Assembly: GCF_044762655.1 (NCBI RefSeq)
Contig: NZ_JBIWER010000009.1
Coordinates: 1 to 64,000, forward strand
Source of the DNA: Psychrobacillus sp044762655
Lineage (GTDB): Bacteria > Bacillota > Bacilli > Bacillales_A > Planococcaceae
Length of the DNA stretch: 64,000 nucleotides
Direction of reading: 5' to 3'
Below are positions 43,082 through 51,853 of this stretch, in pieces. Every line of letters starts with the position of its first letter. The stretch's first letter is position 1. A program made the translations under genes and the position numbers. The notes beneath the pieces are model-generated. The model had not been told where the DNA came from, ran no database searches, and worked only from the letters and a program-made list of their open reading frames with translations.

Positions 43082-43103
43082 GTTTCAATCAAAAAATTGA
43101 AAC
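43082..43103. promoter_or_regulatory. Operator-like palindrome A
   Basis: GTTTCAAT CAAAAA ATTGAAAC: 8-bp arms, 6-bp spacer, perfect. First of three copies around the STAS-wHTH gene. Confidence 0.65.
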
Positions 43104-43131
43104 CGGATATTTAAAAAAACTCCCTAATTTG

Positions 43132-43153
43132 TTTTCAATTTTAAAATTGAAAA
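43132..43153. promoter_or_regulatory. Operator-like palindrome B
   Basis: TTTTCAAT TTTAAA ATTGAAAA: 8-bp arms, 6-bp spacer, perfect. It lies exactly 50 bases from copy A, just downstream of the STAS-wHTH stop codon. Confidence 0.65.
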
Positions 43154-43181
43154 CTCTTATTTGAAAAGGAGGTTAGCCTCC

Positions 43182-43742
43182 TTAAAACAAACTGTTATAA
43201 ATATATTGCCTTCCACCTTCTTGAAGTTGCTCTTCTTGCCGACTTATCAATCGATATTCATATAATTTAGTAAGGTGTGTAGAAATAAGAGTGTGTTTTT
43301 TATTTAATTTTTTTGCCAAATCACTAGCCGATACTTGTTTATGTAGATATATAAGATTAAGCAACTCTAAAAGTGCCTCACCAGCTTTGTTACCAATTAC
43401 CTCATATGTGTCCTCATTTTGAGCAATAATTGAAACTTTCTCTTTGTTGCAAGTGATTTGGATATTATATAAATGATCGTATTCCACACTTAAATTTTTA
43501 AGTATCAAAAACTTTTCATGTGACTTATAATTATCATAGAGCCATTCTAACGGCTTAATAATAACTTCATGAATACCAGAACCATTTACTTCTCTTACTT
43601 CATTTAAATCATAATAGAATATTGTCCCTTGGGGTGCTTCTTTCATTAGTTCTATTATTTTTTCTTTCAAGGGTACGGTAGGTCTTCTGCCTACGAGATC
43701 AATAAAATTATCTTCTTGTGTCAATAAACTGATAAGACGCAT
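43182..43742 (-). CDS. STAS-like protein with C-terminal winged helix
   Basis: GGTGG favours ATG 43742; an in-frame ATG at 43754 is the alternative. The 186-aa protein has an N-terminal STAS-like (DUF4325-type) domain with IFYYDLNEVREVNGSGIHEVI, then a C-terminal winged helix (about residues 128-178: SASDLAKKLNKKHTLISTHL and RLISRQEE). It probably switches partners with the ATPase/STAS protein encoded upstream and binds DNA. The three palindromes flanking its gene are the obvious candidate sites, implying self-control. Confidence 0.7.
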   Translation of the reverse strand: MRLISLLTQEDNFIDLVGRRPTVPLKEKIIELMKEAPQGTIFYYDLNEVREVNGSGIHEVIIKPLEWLYDNYKSHEKFLILKNLSVEYDHLYNIQITCNKEKVSIIAQNEDTYEVIGNKAGEALLELLNLIYLHKQVSASDLAKKLNKKHTLISTHLTKLYEYRLISRQEEQLQEGGRQYIYNSLF

Positions 43743-43772
43743 AGCATCCACCATTCACTTTATAATTTTTTG

Positions 43773-43794
43773 GTTTCAATTACAAAATTGAAAT
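43773..43794. promoter_or_regulatory. Operator-like palindrome C
   Basis: GTTTCAAT TACAAA ATTGAAAT: same 8-6-8 layout as copies A and B, placed between the HATPase/STAS gene and the STAS-wHTH gene. Confidence 0.65.
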
Positions 43795-43839
43795 CTATCT
43801 TTATATTAAGCCATTACATTAATGAGGTCAAGCTTTTTA

Positions 43840-44709
43840 TTAATGCATATTAATAACAATATAATAATAGGTACCAAAATAATATTTCCCTGATTCTATG
43901 GTCTCTACCTTATTAGGAAATACTTGATAAACACTGTCGTGAGTCCTAACGTAAAATTGAGATATCCGGGACCAGTCAAAGGTCCTTTGCTTAACTTCCA
44001 TTAGACCTCTTCCTCTATCCTCATCCTCTACTCCACTTGCTTTTGTTAGTATCGCTTTAGTAACAACATCATGTGAGGAATTGTGTGGTACTAAATCTTT
44101 TAGAGTTTTTACTATCCCTTTACCAAAATCACATATTGCGATCTCGACCTTCTTTTTATGAGGATAATATTGAACACATGGATAGCAAGGAGTCCCACCG
44201 TGTTCAATTGAGTTATTTGCCAATTCTCCTATAATACTAGCAATATCTGAGATTCGATTAGGAGAAAGCCTTCCTTTCATGATATCACGTATCGATTTTT
44301 GCAAAGGACCTACTTCACTGTAATTCTTTACACTTTGAAGTTCAAATAAAGCATTTGTTTGATTGTTCCGGTGTCTATTATAGTACTTATCCATATCGCA
44401 ATTAGTCTCAAAAGCAGTTTTAACTTCTATTGGACATATCTTGAAAAAGTCTATTCTTTCAAGATACCCAATAACTTTATCAGCAGAATCATTATCAGGA
44501 ATAGAAATTCTAATATCGTATCGGGAACTTAATTTATGAAAAGTTGCAGCTAAAGCTGCACATCCAACCGGAGAAACCCATTTTAAATTACTTAAGTCTA
44601 TCTTTATTCTTTCATTGTATTCTGTGCTTTGATAAATAGTAGCGCATCGATTTAACCATTCATTAACATCTTCAATACTATTTAAAATACTAGGTGATAT
44701 TAACTGCAC
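43840..44709 (-). CDS. STAS-HATPase (anti-sigma kinase-like) signalling protein
   Basis: ATG 44709 after GGTGG. The 289-aa protein has an N-terminal STAS-like domain (residues 5-90; IKIDLSNLKWVSPVGCAALA) and a GHKL-type ATPase domain (about 135-265): N-box IIGELANNSIEHGG, G1-like ICDFGKGIV and G2-like EDEDRGRGLMEV. This matches partner-switching kinases of the SpoIIAB/RsbW kind fused to their own antagonist domain. First gene of the cluster with the STAS-wHTH protein; it probably senses a signal by binding ATP. Confidence 0.78.
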   Translation of the reverse strand: MQLISPSILNSIEDVNEWLNRCATIYQSTEYNERIKIDLSNLKWVSPVGCAALAATFHKLSSRYDIRISIPDNDSADKVIGYLERIDFFKICPIEVKTAFETNCDMDKYYNRHRNNQTNALFELQSVKNYSEVGPLQKSIRDIMKGRLSPNRISDIASIIGELANNSIEHGGTPCYPCVQYYPHKKKVEIAICDFGKGIVKTLKDLVPHNSSHDVVTKAILTKASGVEDEDRGRGLMEVKQRTFDWSRISQFYVRTHDSVYQVFPNKVETIESGKYYFGTYYYIVINMH

Positions 44710-44889
44710 TTCATTTTATTCCACCTTTTAATATTATTGCTAGTTTAATAACATTATAAACCTATTAGGATATAATGCCCAGTAAAAATCCAAATTAATA
44801 ATCAATAAGTCGGGCATTCAAAATTCACCTCATACACTTCTATATTTGCATATTTTCAGACCAAATATCTTTTCAATTAGAAAAGCCAT

Positions 44890-44943
44890 ATGAAAGAGAA
44901 AGCCATAAAAGAAGAGCGTTTTTTCAGAGCTTTCCTCTTTCAT
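44890..44943 (-). terminator. Imperfect long hairpin after the three-gene module
   Basis: Minus strand ATGAAAGAGGAAAGC...GGCTTTCTCTTTCAT, arms of about 14 bases with one bulge, 30 bases past the small-protein stop codon. Probable transcript end. Confidence 0.5.
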
Positions 44944-44973
44944 TATTTAATTATTATTCGAATAAGCTAGTAA

Positions 44974-45108
44974 CTATATCTTTTCATTTGTTTCCGTTTC
45001 TTCGAAATTTAAAATGTGATTTTTTAATTGTTCGATTGATAAATACTTGCCATTTTCTTTACAATGACAGTTCGTACAAACAGCAATTAGAACTTTTATT
45101 TGGGTCAT
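44974..45108 (-). CDS. Small Cys-rich protein (44 aa), coupled to the large membrane protein
   Basis: The ATG at 45108 overlaps the TAA of the upstream gene (TAATG), so translation is very likely coupled. The 44-aa peptide starts MTQIKVLIAVCTNCHCKENG and has a CxxCxC cluster that could bind zinc, then a helix with LSIEQLKNHILNFEE. It resembles no family I know. Confidence 0.55.
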   Translation of the reverse strand: MTQIKVLIAVCTNCHCKENGKYLSIEQLKNHILNFEETETNEKI

Positions 45109-46862
45109 TACTTTATATCTGAAATTTTAGATTTTAAGAATATTATTTTAAATGCTTCTTTATATTCAGTATTTAAAAGTAAAACGGTATTGATACACCA
45201 TAAATTGAAAACATATAAGCTTTTTATATAAGTATCTTTAATTATTGGCAATAAATTATTCAATAGATCATTCTTAAACTCCATTAGAGCATTTCGTGTT
45301 AGGTAAAGAAAGTAGAAAATTATTAATAGATTTAAAATAAAATAGGTTGGCAAAAATAGTTTTTCTTTTTCTAACTCTTGAAATATATTCTTTAAAGTAG
45401 GAAAGGAAAGGAACAGCGTTAATATTATTGTCAATATCGGACCAACAGCCGTAAAGTTTGTAATATATCTTTCTTTTTTCAAAGTAATCACTTTCTCGAT
45501 ACGTTCCATGCGTTCATGCATAAGTTTTGACTGTATAAAATCCTCACAACTATTTTCTAAAAATTTTAGTTCTTCCCTTAAAGTTCCATACGTGTAAAAA
45601 TACTTGGTAAATTCAACAGAGTAGTTTGTATTTTCCTGTATTAATAAATTTATAAGTTTGTTTAAAGAAGTAGATTCGTTAAGCTCAAAAACAGTTAGTT
45701 TTTGTATAGCTTCTTTTTTAAGTAGCAATGATTCAATTGAGTTTATAATGCCTCCTATAGATATTCCTTGAAATAAGAAATTCAATGCTTCATTATCATT
45801 TAAGTCAATATCTTCTTCTACTTGGTCTTTAATAGCTTTTCCTTGCTCTTTTGTGTATACAGATATAGTTCTATTATTATTGGCATAAATGCGGAGAAAC
45901 ATAGATACTGAGCGATATTTCTCATCTAAAAATTTTTGAATTTCATTTGGCGTCCTTAATAAATAATCAGGTAGGGGTGCGCTCAATAACTTATATATTG
46001 CTTCATTAAATTTAGGAGAAGTCTTGTTATCTGTATATTTGTCTAACATATATGCAAATTCGCTAAGTACTAAATGATAAAAAAATTGTCCTTCTATCTT
46101 AGGATTTTCTTGATTCACAGCATGATAAATAAACTTAGCATATTCTCTTAGTACTGAATTTATATCATTACAATTGTCTTTAATTTTATATTGGAATGAT
46201 TGGTTATTACTTATCATAAGCTCAGGAAATAGGGCATTTTTAATTTTAAGACCCCAACCATTTAAACCTATCTCATCGAACTCAATATCCTTCAACTCAA
46301 AAGAAATCCAAAGCACTGCATATCCATGTTTAAAAATAGTCAAATATATGCCTGGATGATAAGAATTTTGATGACAGTCATTTATTAGTGGAGGAAATAA
46401 CAAGAATCTGTTTTTATATTCTTTGGAAGGAATACCAGTATATCTTTCCTCTGCACTATAAACCTCTACTAATTGTTCTAGGTAATAGAGTTGTGAATCC
46501 TCTAAATTATCGATAAGATCATCTTCTAGTTGTAAACTTACTCCTCTATCAGTAGCACGAAAGTATATTGTAGGCTTTTCAGCAATTTTTGTTATGCTTT
46601 GATTTAAGTATGGTGGAGGATTTTCTCCTCTCATATTAAAGGACCTATATTCTCTTTTCCGTTCTCTAATTAAATCTTCAAAATTCTCCATGAAAAATAC
46701 TTCTTTATTTGCTTTTTCTGCAGATATTATTAAGTTAGAATCTTTAAGGGCTTCTAACACCTTTATATATCTATTTTTATCTAATTTATTGTTATTATCG
46801 AATAGGTTAAAAGAATAAAAAGCATTAAAGAATCCATGTTTTATTTTAGGGTTGTTAGACAC
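45108..46862 (-). CDS. Large unknown protein with C-terminal membrane helices
   Basis: CTGGAGG six bases upstream of GTG 46862 decides the start. An open frame continues further upstream through a hydrophobic stretch but has no ribosome binding site. The 584-aa protein is mostly soluble and mixed alpha/beta, with a helical second half and two membrane segments near residues 480-500 and 520-545 (ILTIILTLFLSFPTLK, YFILNLLIIFYFLYLT). No nuclease, ATPase or helicase motif was found. Middle gene of a module 46965-44974; role unknown, and anti-phage function is only a guess from location. Confidence 0.6.
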   Translation of the reverse strand: MSNNPKIKHGFFNAFYSFNLFDNNNKLDKNRYIKVLEALKDSNLIISAEKANKEVFFMENFEDLIRERKREYRSFNMRGENPPPYLNQSITKIAEKPTIYFRATDRGVSLQLEDDLIDNLEDSQLYYLEQLVEVYSAEERYTGIPSKEYKNRFLLFPPLINDCHQNSYHPGIYLTIFKHGYAVLWISFELKDIEFDEIGLNGWGLKIKNALFPELMISNNQSFQYKIKDNCNDINSVLREYAKFIYHAVNQENPKIEGQFFYHLVLSEFAYMLDKYTDNKTSPKFNEAIYKLLSAPLPDYLLRTPNEIQKFLDEKYRSVSMFLRIYANNNRTISVYTKEQGKAIKDQVEEDIDLNDNEALNFLFQGISIGGIINSIESLLLKKEAIQKLTVFELNESTSLNKLINLLIQENTNYSVEFTKYFYTYGTLREELKFLENSCEDFIQSKLMHERMERIEKVITLKKERYITNFTAVGPILTIILTLFLSFPTLKNIFQELEKEKLFLPTYFILNLLIIFYFLYLTRNALMEFKNDLLNNLLPIIKDTYIKSLYVFNLWCINTVLLLNTEYKEAFKIIFLKSKISDIK

Positions 46863-46964
46863 AAAATACCTCCAGAATAAAGAAATTAGGATAAAGGACA
46901 TAAATATCACTGTATACTGAATATATGTTTTAAAGATAGCGGATTCTAAATAATTTTACTAACT

Positions 46965-47657
46965 CTACTTTTCTTCTAAAAATTCTCTAATATCATCGTC
47001 TAACTCCTCTATGAACTTCTCTATTACGGATTGGTTATTTTCAATGACTAACTTCGCAAAATATTTTAACGAGTATCTTTCTAATGTAGGTAAATGAAAC
47101 ATTCTCAAGCTTGTCATTGTATTTAGAGCTTGTTCATATTCTCTTGCTTCAGAATAAATGTGTAACGAGGCGAACGTCTTGATTGCCTGTATTAATTTAT
47201 CTTCAACATTGGGTGCTAATTTAATACCCATCTTCTTAAATATCTCTTTGCTGTATAACGAAAAGAAATAGCAAGTTTTCATGATTGTAATATGTTCTGA
47301 ATCACCCCTAAAATCCTCCATATACTTCAAAGATTTATATTCAAGGTGTAAAGATTTTAATTGTTTGTTACCATAATGAATCTTTCTAAACATATTATCC
47401 ATAACCTTATTAATGTCTACATCACGTTTTGTATCATGTTCCCGTCTGGGCATAGAAACTATATCGGCATAAATCAGTATATCTATGAAAAATTCATAAA
47501 CAAAATTTTCATAGACCTCTCTCAAGTAACTTTTCATTTCCCTATTATGAGTTAACCTACTATTTAAGAGTTGTGCACTTACAGCTGCAATTAGAGCGAC
47601 CGAAGCTGTAATGATTGCTGGTATATAATCTTCAGGAATAAAATTACTCAAATCCAA
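46965..47657 (-). CDS. Single-pass membrane protein with long helical domain
   Basis: TTG 47657 with AGGAGGGG about ten bases upstream. The 230-aa protein has one N-terminal membrane helix (about residues 13-32, IPAIITASVALIAAVSAQLL) and a helical cytoplasmic part (SRLTHNREMKSYLREVYENF). The layout recalls DUF4760-type proteins, not confirmed. First gene of the three-gene module; about 100 bases separate it from the large protein gene. Confidence 0.55.
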   Translation of the reverse strand: MDLSNFIPEDYIPAIITASVALIAAVSAQLLNSRLTHNREMKSYLREVYENFVYEFFIDILIYADIVSMPRREHDTKRDVDINKVMDNMFRKIHYGNKQLKSLHLEYKSLKYMEDFRGDSEHITIMKTCYFFSLYSKEIFKKMGIKLAPNVEDKLIQAIKTFASLHIYSEAREYEQALNTMTSLRMFHLPTLERYSLKYFAKLVIENNQSVIEKFIEELDDDIREFLEEK

Positions 47658-48026
47658 TGTTTTTCATCCCCTCCTGCTGCCTTATGAGTAAATAGACAAA
47701 GCACTCTTAAATTTGTAATACCTTTGTGGTCTCTTCTATTTAACTATAGGAATCATCGTATTGCGCTTACTATGTCAATTAACTAACGATCTTCCTCAGA
47801 ATCTAATGCCTAGCAGAACAAGTCGGTGGGAGGAAGTAAGTTGCTCTAAAAATACGATTTGTACAATTCCCCCCATATATACCCCTGATAATTCAAATAG
47901 GTATGTTAAATCTACATAAAAAGGAGTAGAACTCAAACGTCTAAAATCATCAACCAAATTTCCATACTGAACTGTTTTTTACTTTTTTATATTTTCATAG
48001 ATATATTCTATCTGTTTTTTTATTTA
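47658..48026. other. Intergenic stretch
   Basis: About 370 bases holding the promoter of the three-gene module and the 3' side of the HEPN gene. I see no gene, clear terminator or repeat. Confidence 0.4.
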
Positions 48027-49001
48027 TCAATCTTTGGTAATAGATAATAGTCTCTCTAGAAAATAGTTATTAAATTCTTCTGAGCTTTTATAATTTAGTA
48101 CTTTGAAAATATTAGACTTGAATACCCTTCTAATGACAATATCTAATGACTCAGTCAGTGGTATTAAACTATCTTTCACATTTGGTTTAATCAAGGACCC
48201 ATGTATAACTCTAGAACGTATATCATATGCTTTTTTAATGTCATTGTATATTTGCTTTTTATCGTCTGTTGAATTCCCTATTGTAATAGCTACACGCTCT
48301 GCAATTTTGTGATTGATTTCACTGGAATCTATTGAATAAATCGATTCTAAAAGAGAGCAATAGTAAAGTAATTTCATCGGTATAACTGTATGAGAGCGTG
48401 CTAGAGTAAGAAAGTAATTAGCCCTTGTTTCAGGCACAGAACTGTAAAAATGCCAATCTGTCGCATCATACGAACCGTAATCAGATAGATCTTGTGGTAA
48501 TTGCTCAACAAATAGTTTTATACCATGTTCTAACTCAATATGATCAAATCGAACCGTTTCTCTTGAACCATTAGATAATGAATTAATATGACTTAAACTA
48601 CCTCGATAATAATATGTAGAATCTGTTGTTACTCTTTCGATTTCCCCTTCATAGAAAAATAAAAATCCTTCTCTCACATAACTTCCATGATCTTTGATTT
48701 TCCAGAGCGTATCCAAAAAATACTGTCCTTGTCGCAACATGTTATAAACTTTATTGAAACCATATTCAGCTTCGTCTGGATTACCTTCGTATTTTCCTTC
48801 ACACCTAAAATATGTTTTTACTTTTTGTAAATCTTTCATCAAAGATAATCCATTCTCTAATAGAACTCTTTCAGAATGGATCATATGCTGAATTTTAGTT
48901 TGAGAATTTGAAATATACATTCCATGTCCAATATGTTTTCCTTTATTCAATACATTAGTTATCTCCATTTGAAAAATTGGAGCTACAAAAATAAATTTCA
49001 T
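48027..49001 (-). CDS. ApeA-like HEPN-domain protein, probable defence RNase
   Basis: ATG 49001 after GAGGTG. The 324-aa protein has an N-terminal mixed domain (about residues 1-185) and a C-terminal HEPN domain (about 200-315) with the ApeA-family pattern KLLYYCSLLESIYSID, HKIAERVAITIG and AYDIRSRVIHG, in which RSRVIH is the R-x4-H catalytic motif. Proteins of this kind are found in anti-phage islands and toxin systems and cut tRNA or other RNA. A stand-alone single gene. Trigger unknown. Confidence 0.75.
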   Translation of the reverse strand: MKFIFVAPIFQMEITNVLNKGKHIGHGMYISNSQTKIQHMIHSERVLLENGLSLMKDLQKVKTYFRCEGKYEGNPDEAEYGFNKVYNMLRQGQYFLDTLWKIKDHGSYVREGFLFFYEGEIERVTTDSTYYYRGSLSHINSLSNGSRETVRFDHIELEHGIKLFVEQLPQDLSDYGSYDATDWHFYSSVPETRANYFLTLARSHTVIPMKLLYYCSLLESIYSIDSSEINHKIAERVAITIGNSTDDKKQIYNDIKKAYDIRSRVIHGSLIKPNVKDSLIPLTESLDIVIRRVFKSNIFKVLNYKSSEEFNNYFLERLLSITKD

Positions 49002-49238
49002 AAAACACCTCGTTTTTATTTCTAAATATGCAATAAATATTTAAAGAAGTTATTTTGTTTCTACATCATGAATAATAATTTTAAACGAACATTTATATTA
49101 CTATTCTACCATATTTTGAAATATTTATTATCTTAATTAACCACTCATCCTTAAATTCCGAATAACATTCTGTCTTTAGATAAAACAATCCTATACTTTG
49201 CTCACCACTAAAGTTTTCACCTTAAAAGGACAAATAAT

Positions 49239-49263
49239 AAAAAGCCTGAAATCGCTTCAGGCA
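49239..49263 (-). terminator. Terminator of the type IV secretion operon
   Basis: Minus strand GCCTGAA GCGA TTTCAGGC followed by TTTTTATT, next to the AbrB stop codon. Confidence 0.8.
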
Positions 49264-49264
49264 T

Positions 49265-49522
49265 TTATTGATTCATATATTCAATTAACTTCTTAATACC
49301 TTCCTTACTAATCCACGCTTCTCCAATTTTCACTGCCTCATTCGATACCTTACCGGTTATGGCGCAGACATAAGATTCCCGATGAGGTTCTACAATTATT
49401 TGAGTTTCAGTATGTGAAATATCAATTAAATCACCAGCTTCTAACTGAAAGCGATCCAGGATATCTTTTGGAAGTACTATTCTTCCTAACTTCCCAACTC
49501 TTTTCGTATGCAAATACTTCAC
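49265..49522 (-). CDS. AbrB-family (SpoVT/AbrB domain) DNA-binding protein
   Basis: The 85-aa protein begins with the swapped-hairpin AbrB domain: KRVGKLGRIVLPKDILDRF (about residues 7-25) and GDLIDISHTETQIIVEP. A C-terminal part (VCAITGKVSNEAVKIGEAWIS) matches the AbrB-like regulators of Bacillus. It ends the long leftward transfer operon, 12 bases after the preceding gene, so it may feed back on transfer gene expression. Confidence 0.85.
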   Translation of the reverse strand: MKYLHTKRVGKLGRIVLPKDILDRFQLEAGDLIDISHTETQIIVEPHRESYVCAITGKVSNEAVKIGEAWISKEGIKKLIEYMNQ

Positions 49523-49534
49523 CTCACAATCCTT

Positions 49535-51070
49535 CTACTTTTTTAACTCGTTTATCTTTTTATTCACTTCATTTATCTTCTGTTTAGCTTCTGAAACTTT
49601 CTCTTGGTCTGTACTCTCATCTATAGTTTTTTGTAATAACACTTGTTGTTCTTCCAATGCTTTTAATTCCACTGCATTTTTCTCTGCAGCTATTATAGTA
49701 TCCATCAATCCATCATTATCTGAAGCTTTTTCACTTACAAACATTTTAGCTTTTTCAACATCACCCGTTTGAAGCAATGCATTCACAACATGTATTTTTC
49801 GTTCATCTGTTAATTCTACCAAATTCCTGTTATTAATAATGGCGTCAGGATCTTTTGTCAAAACCCCTTTCGAAAATGCAATATGTGGATTATCTACCTT
49901 TAACAACACCTGCAACCTGTCTAGCTCTTTCGGTTTATTTTGATTCGTTAGATACTCTGTAATACGACTTACAGCTTTTTCATCCTGTTCAAGTAGTCTT
50001 TGGTACTCACCTTGCTCCAACCATAGTTGGGTCAATAGGCTTTGATGATCTTCACTCAAAGAATCATACTCGTTTTTCGAAAGTCTATCCATCAATTCTT
50101 TTGATTCTCCAAGAAGCGCTTGTACATATAAGGGTTCCATGTTAGTTTCTCCACTAGCAGATGGTACTGTCTGATCGTTGGAAAGGGCATTTTTGTTAGC
50201 ATTAGTCAAAACCAAGTTAAGTACAATCGCAATTAACACTATCCCCACGGTTCCCAAAAGAAACCGTTTGTTATTTTCTCTTGGTTTGCCAACCATCGCT
50301 GACTTCTTCGTGTGTTCATTATCGAAATGCGCGATACGAAGTTGCTCCGTATTGTTTGTTTTAGCTCTAAAGAAAGGAATACGTTGCAGCAACGAGGCAA
50401 ACTTATTATTGGCCAATCGCTTCTCTAATTCTGCTTGTTCCTGTTGCTTTCTCTCTTGGACTTCCTCATACATAACTTCAATATATTCTTTCATCTGATG
50501 AAGCGAATTCAACCGTAAGTAGATCATTTCCGTGAATTGAATAACTTCTTCCTTTTGTTCAAAAAAATCACTGCGTTTTGGACGCCCAAAAACTTGTTCC
50601 AGATTCGTTAGCGTAATCACTATAAGCTCTTTCACTATATTTAGAATAGATGTTTCGTTAACAATGTCTAAAGCATCGTTCTCTATAACCATTACTTTAA
50701 CTAGCTGATTTTCTTCATCTATTAATAAATTTTGTGTGTTCCAGAGAACCTTTATTTCTTTATTTTTCGCAAGCTCAATTAAAGATAAATAATACTGCAG
50801 CTTATCTTCCAAATACATCGTTTTAAGCGTATTAAAAGATTTATAACCCGTAACATCATAGTCGTGACAAACCTGCCCAGATTGAAAGTTAATATCCTTT
50901 GCGGGTACAACTTGAGGGTGTCCCTGTAGTGTATTCATCTTTTCCCTATACTTTTTTTCAATTAAATCCATTTCTTGCGTATTAAAAGTCGATAATGGTT
51001 GTAGATAGGAAATGGCGTTGCCACTGACCTCAAAAGTACCGACTTTATTAGCAATTGTTCGAAGTACCAT
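49535..51070 (-). CDS. EssB/YukC-like membrane protein of the transfer operon
   Basis: A 511-aa protein. Residues 1-220 resemble a pseudokinase-like domain (GQVCHDYDVTGYKSFNTL, KVLWNTQNLLID). A basic helical linker follows, then one membrane helix (about 272-292, FLLGTVGIVLIAIVLNLVL), then an extracellular helical region ending in a coiled coil (EEQQVLLQKTIDES...INELKK). This order matches EssB/YukC of type VII secretion; within a conjugation operon it could be a channel scaffold. The link is by architecture only. Confidence 0.55.
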   Translation of the reverse strand: MVLRTIANKVGTFEVSGNAISYLQPLSTFNTQEMDLIEKKYREKMNTLQGHPQVVPAKDINFQSGQVCHDYDVTGYKSFNTLKTMYLEDKLQYYLSLIELAKNKEIKVLWNTQNLLIDEENQLVKVMVIENDALDIVNETSILNIVKELIVITLTNLEQVFGRPKRSDFFEQKEEVIQFTEMIYLRLNSLHQMKEYIEVMYEEVQERKQQEQAELEKRLANNKFASLLQRIPFFRAKTNNTEQLRIAHFDNEHTKKSAMVGKPRENNKRFLLGTVGIVLIAIVLNLVLTNANKNALSNDQTVPSASGETNMEPLYVQALLGESKELMDRLSKNEYDSLSEDHQSLLTQLWLEQGEYQRLLEQDEKAVSRITEYLTNQNKPKELDRLQVLLKVDNPHIAFSKGVLTKDPDAIINNRNLVELTDERKIHVVNALLQTGDVEKAKMFVSEKASDNDGLMDTIIAAEKNAVELKALEEQQVLLQKTIDESTDQEKVSEAKQKINEVNKKINELKK

Positions 51071-51102
51071 CTCTCTTTCACCCTTTCATCTAACATTAAT
51101 TA

Positions 51103-51840
51103 TTATTGAAGTGGCGGATATTTTGCTAAAACTTCTTCTACTTTTTTCCTAAATTCCTCTTCTTCGACTTTAATTTCACTTTCAGGAACATCAGATTTTA
51201 TAGAATCAAATTCTTGATCCCACTCATCAACATAGATAGATTCATTCAAAATAAACGGACTAGAAGACATAATTAAGTCACCACTCTCTGACTTCAAAAA
51301 TCTTAAATAGGCTTTTTCTATCTCACTGTCATCTGTTGTATCAAACTTACTCGTAACATCTTCGTAGATTAACTGTGATACTTGAAATTCATTTGAAGTA
51401 TAAACTGAGTTATTACTTTCTTCATAATTTATAGTAGGTACAGCTACTCCATCATATTTACAATTCCCCATCGGACAAGGTTCAGATGATGTAATTTCAA
51501 AAGAAACAACTATTTTTTCGCTTACTAATGAATTTGGATACTCTTCTAAAAATGGTTTCAAAACTATGGACTCAGCCATTTTATTTAATGACTCCTTCAA
51601 TTTTCCCTCGTCACTAAGTTTAATTTCTCCAGATTTAATTGAGTTTGTTGCTTTACTCTGAAATTCTGCTGTTTTATCTTTCATAAAATCTACCATCTTG
51701 GTAGCTTTAGTAAAATCCTCCTCACTAAATATCGCTTCAGCTTCTTCTTTCTCATTGGTCTTTACTTCTTGTTCTTTACACCCAGTAATGATAAATAAAA
51801 GTAACACTGAAAACACACTTAACACAATTCTCTTTTTCAC
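51103..51840 (-). CDS. Lipoprotein of the transfer operon
   Basis: GTG 51840 lies nine bases after AAGGGG; ATG 51849 is closer but too near the site. The 245-aa product has a signal peptide and lipobox IITGCKEQ (Cys about 21), then an acidic helical domain (many Glu, Lys and Ser) with a Cys pair in SEPCPMGNCKYDG. Anchored outside the membrane. Family not recognised; position between VirB6- and EssB-like genes suggests a surface part of the transfer machine. Confidence 0.65.
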   Translation of the reverse strand: MKKRIVLSVFSVLLLFIITGCKEQEVKTNEKEEAEAIFSEEDFTKATKMVDFMKDKTAEFQSKATNSIKSGEIKLSDEGKLKESLNKMAESIVLKPFLEEYPNSLVSEKIVVSFEITSSEPCPMGNCKYDGVAVPTINYEESNNSVYTSNEFQVSQLIYEDVTSKFDTTDDSEIEKAYLRFLKSESGDLIMSSSPFILNESIYVDEWDQEFDSIKSDVPESEIKVEEEEFRKKVEEVLAKYPPLQ

Positions 51841-51853
51841 GATATTCATCCCC

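Noticed and set aside
43082..43153. CRISPR array suspected from repeated palindromes
   Set aside because: Only two adjacent copies plus one distant copy, variable spacers inside the palindrome rather than between repeats, and no cas genes.
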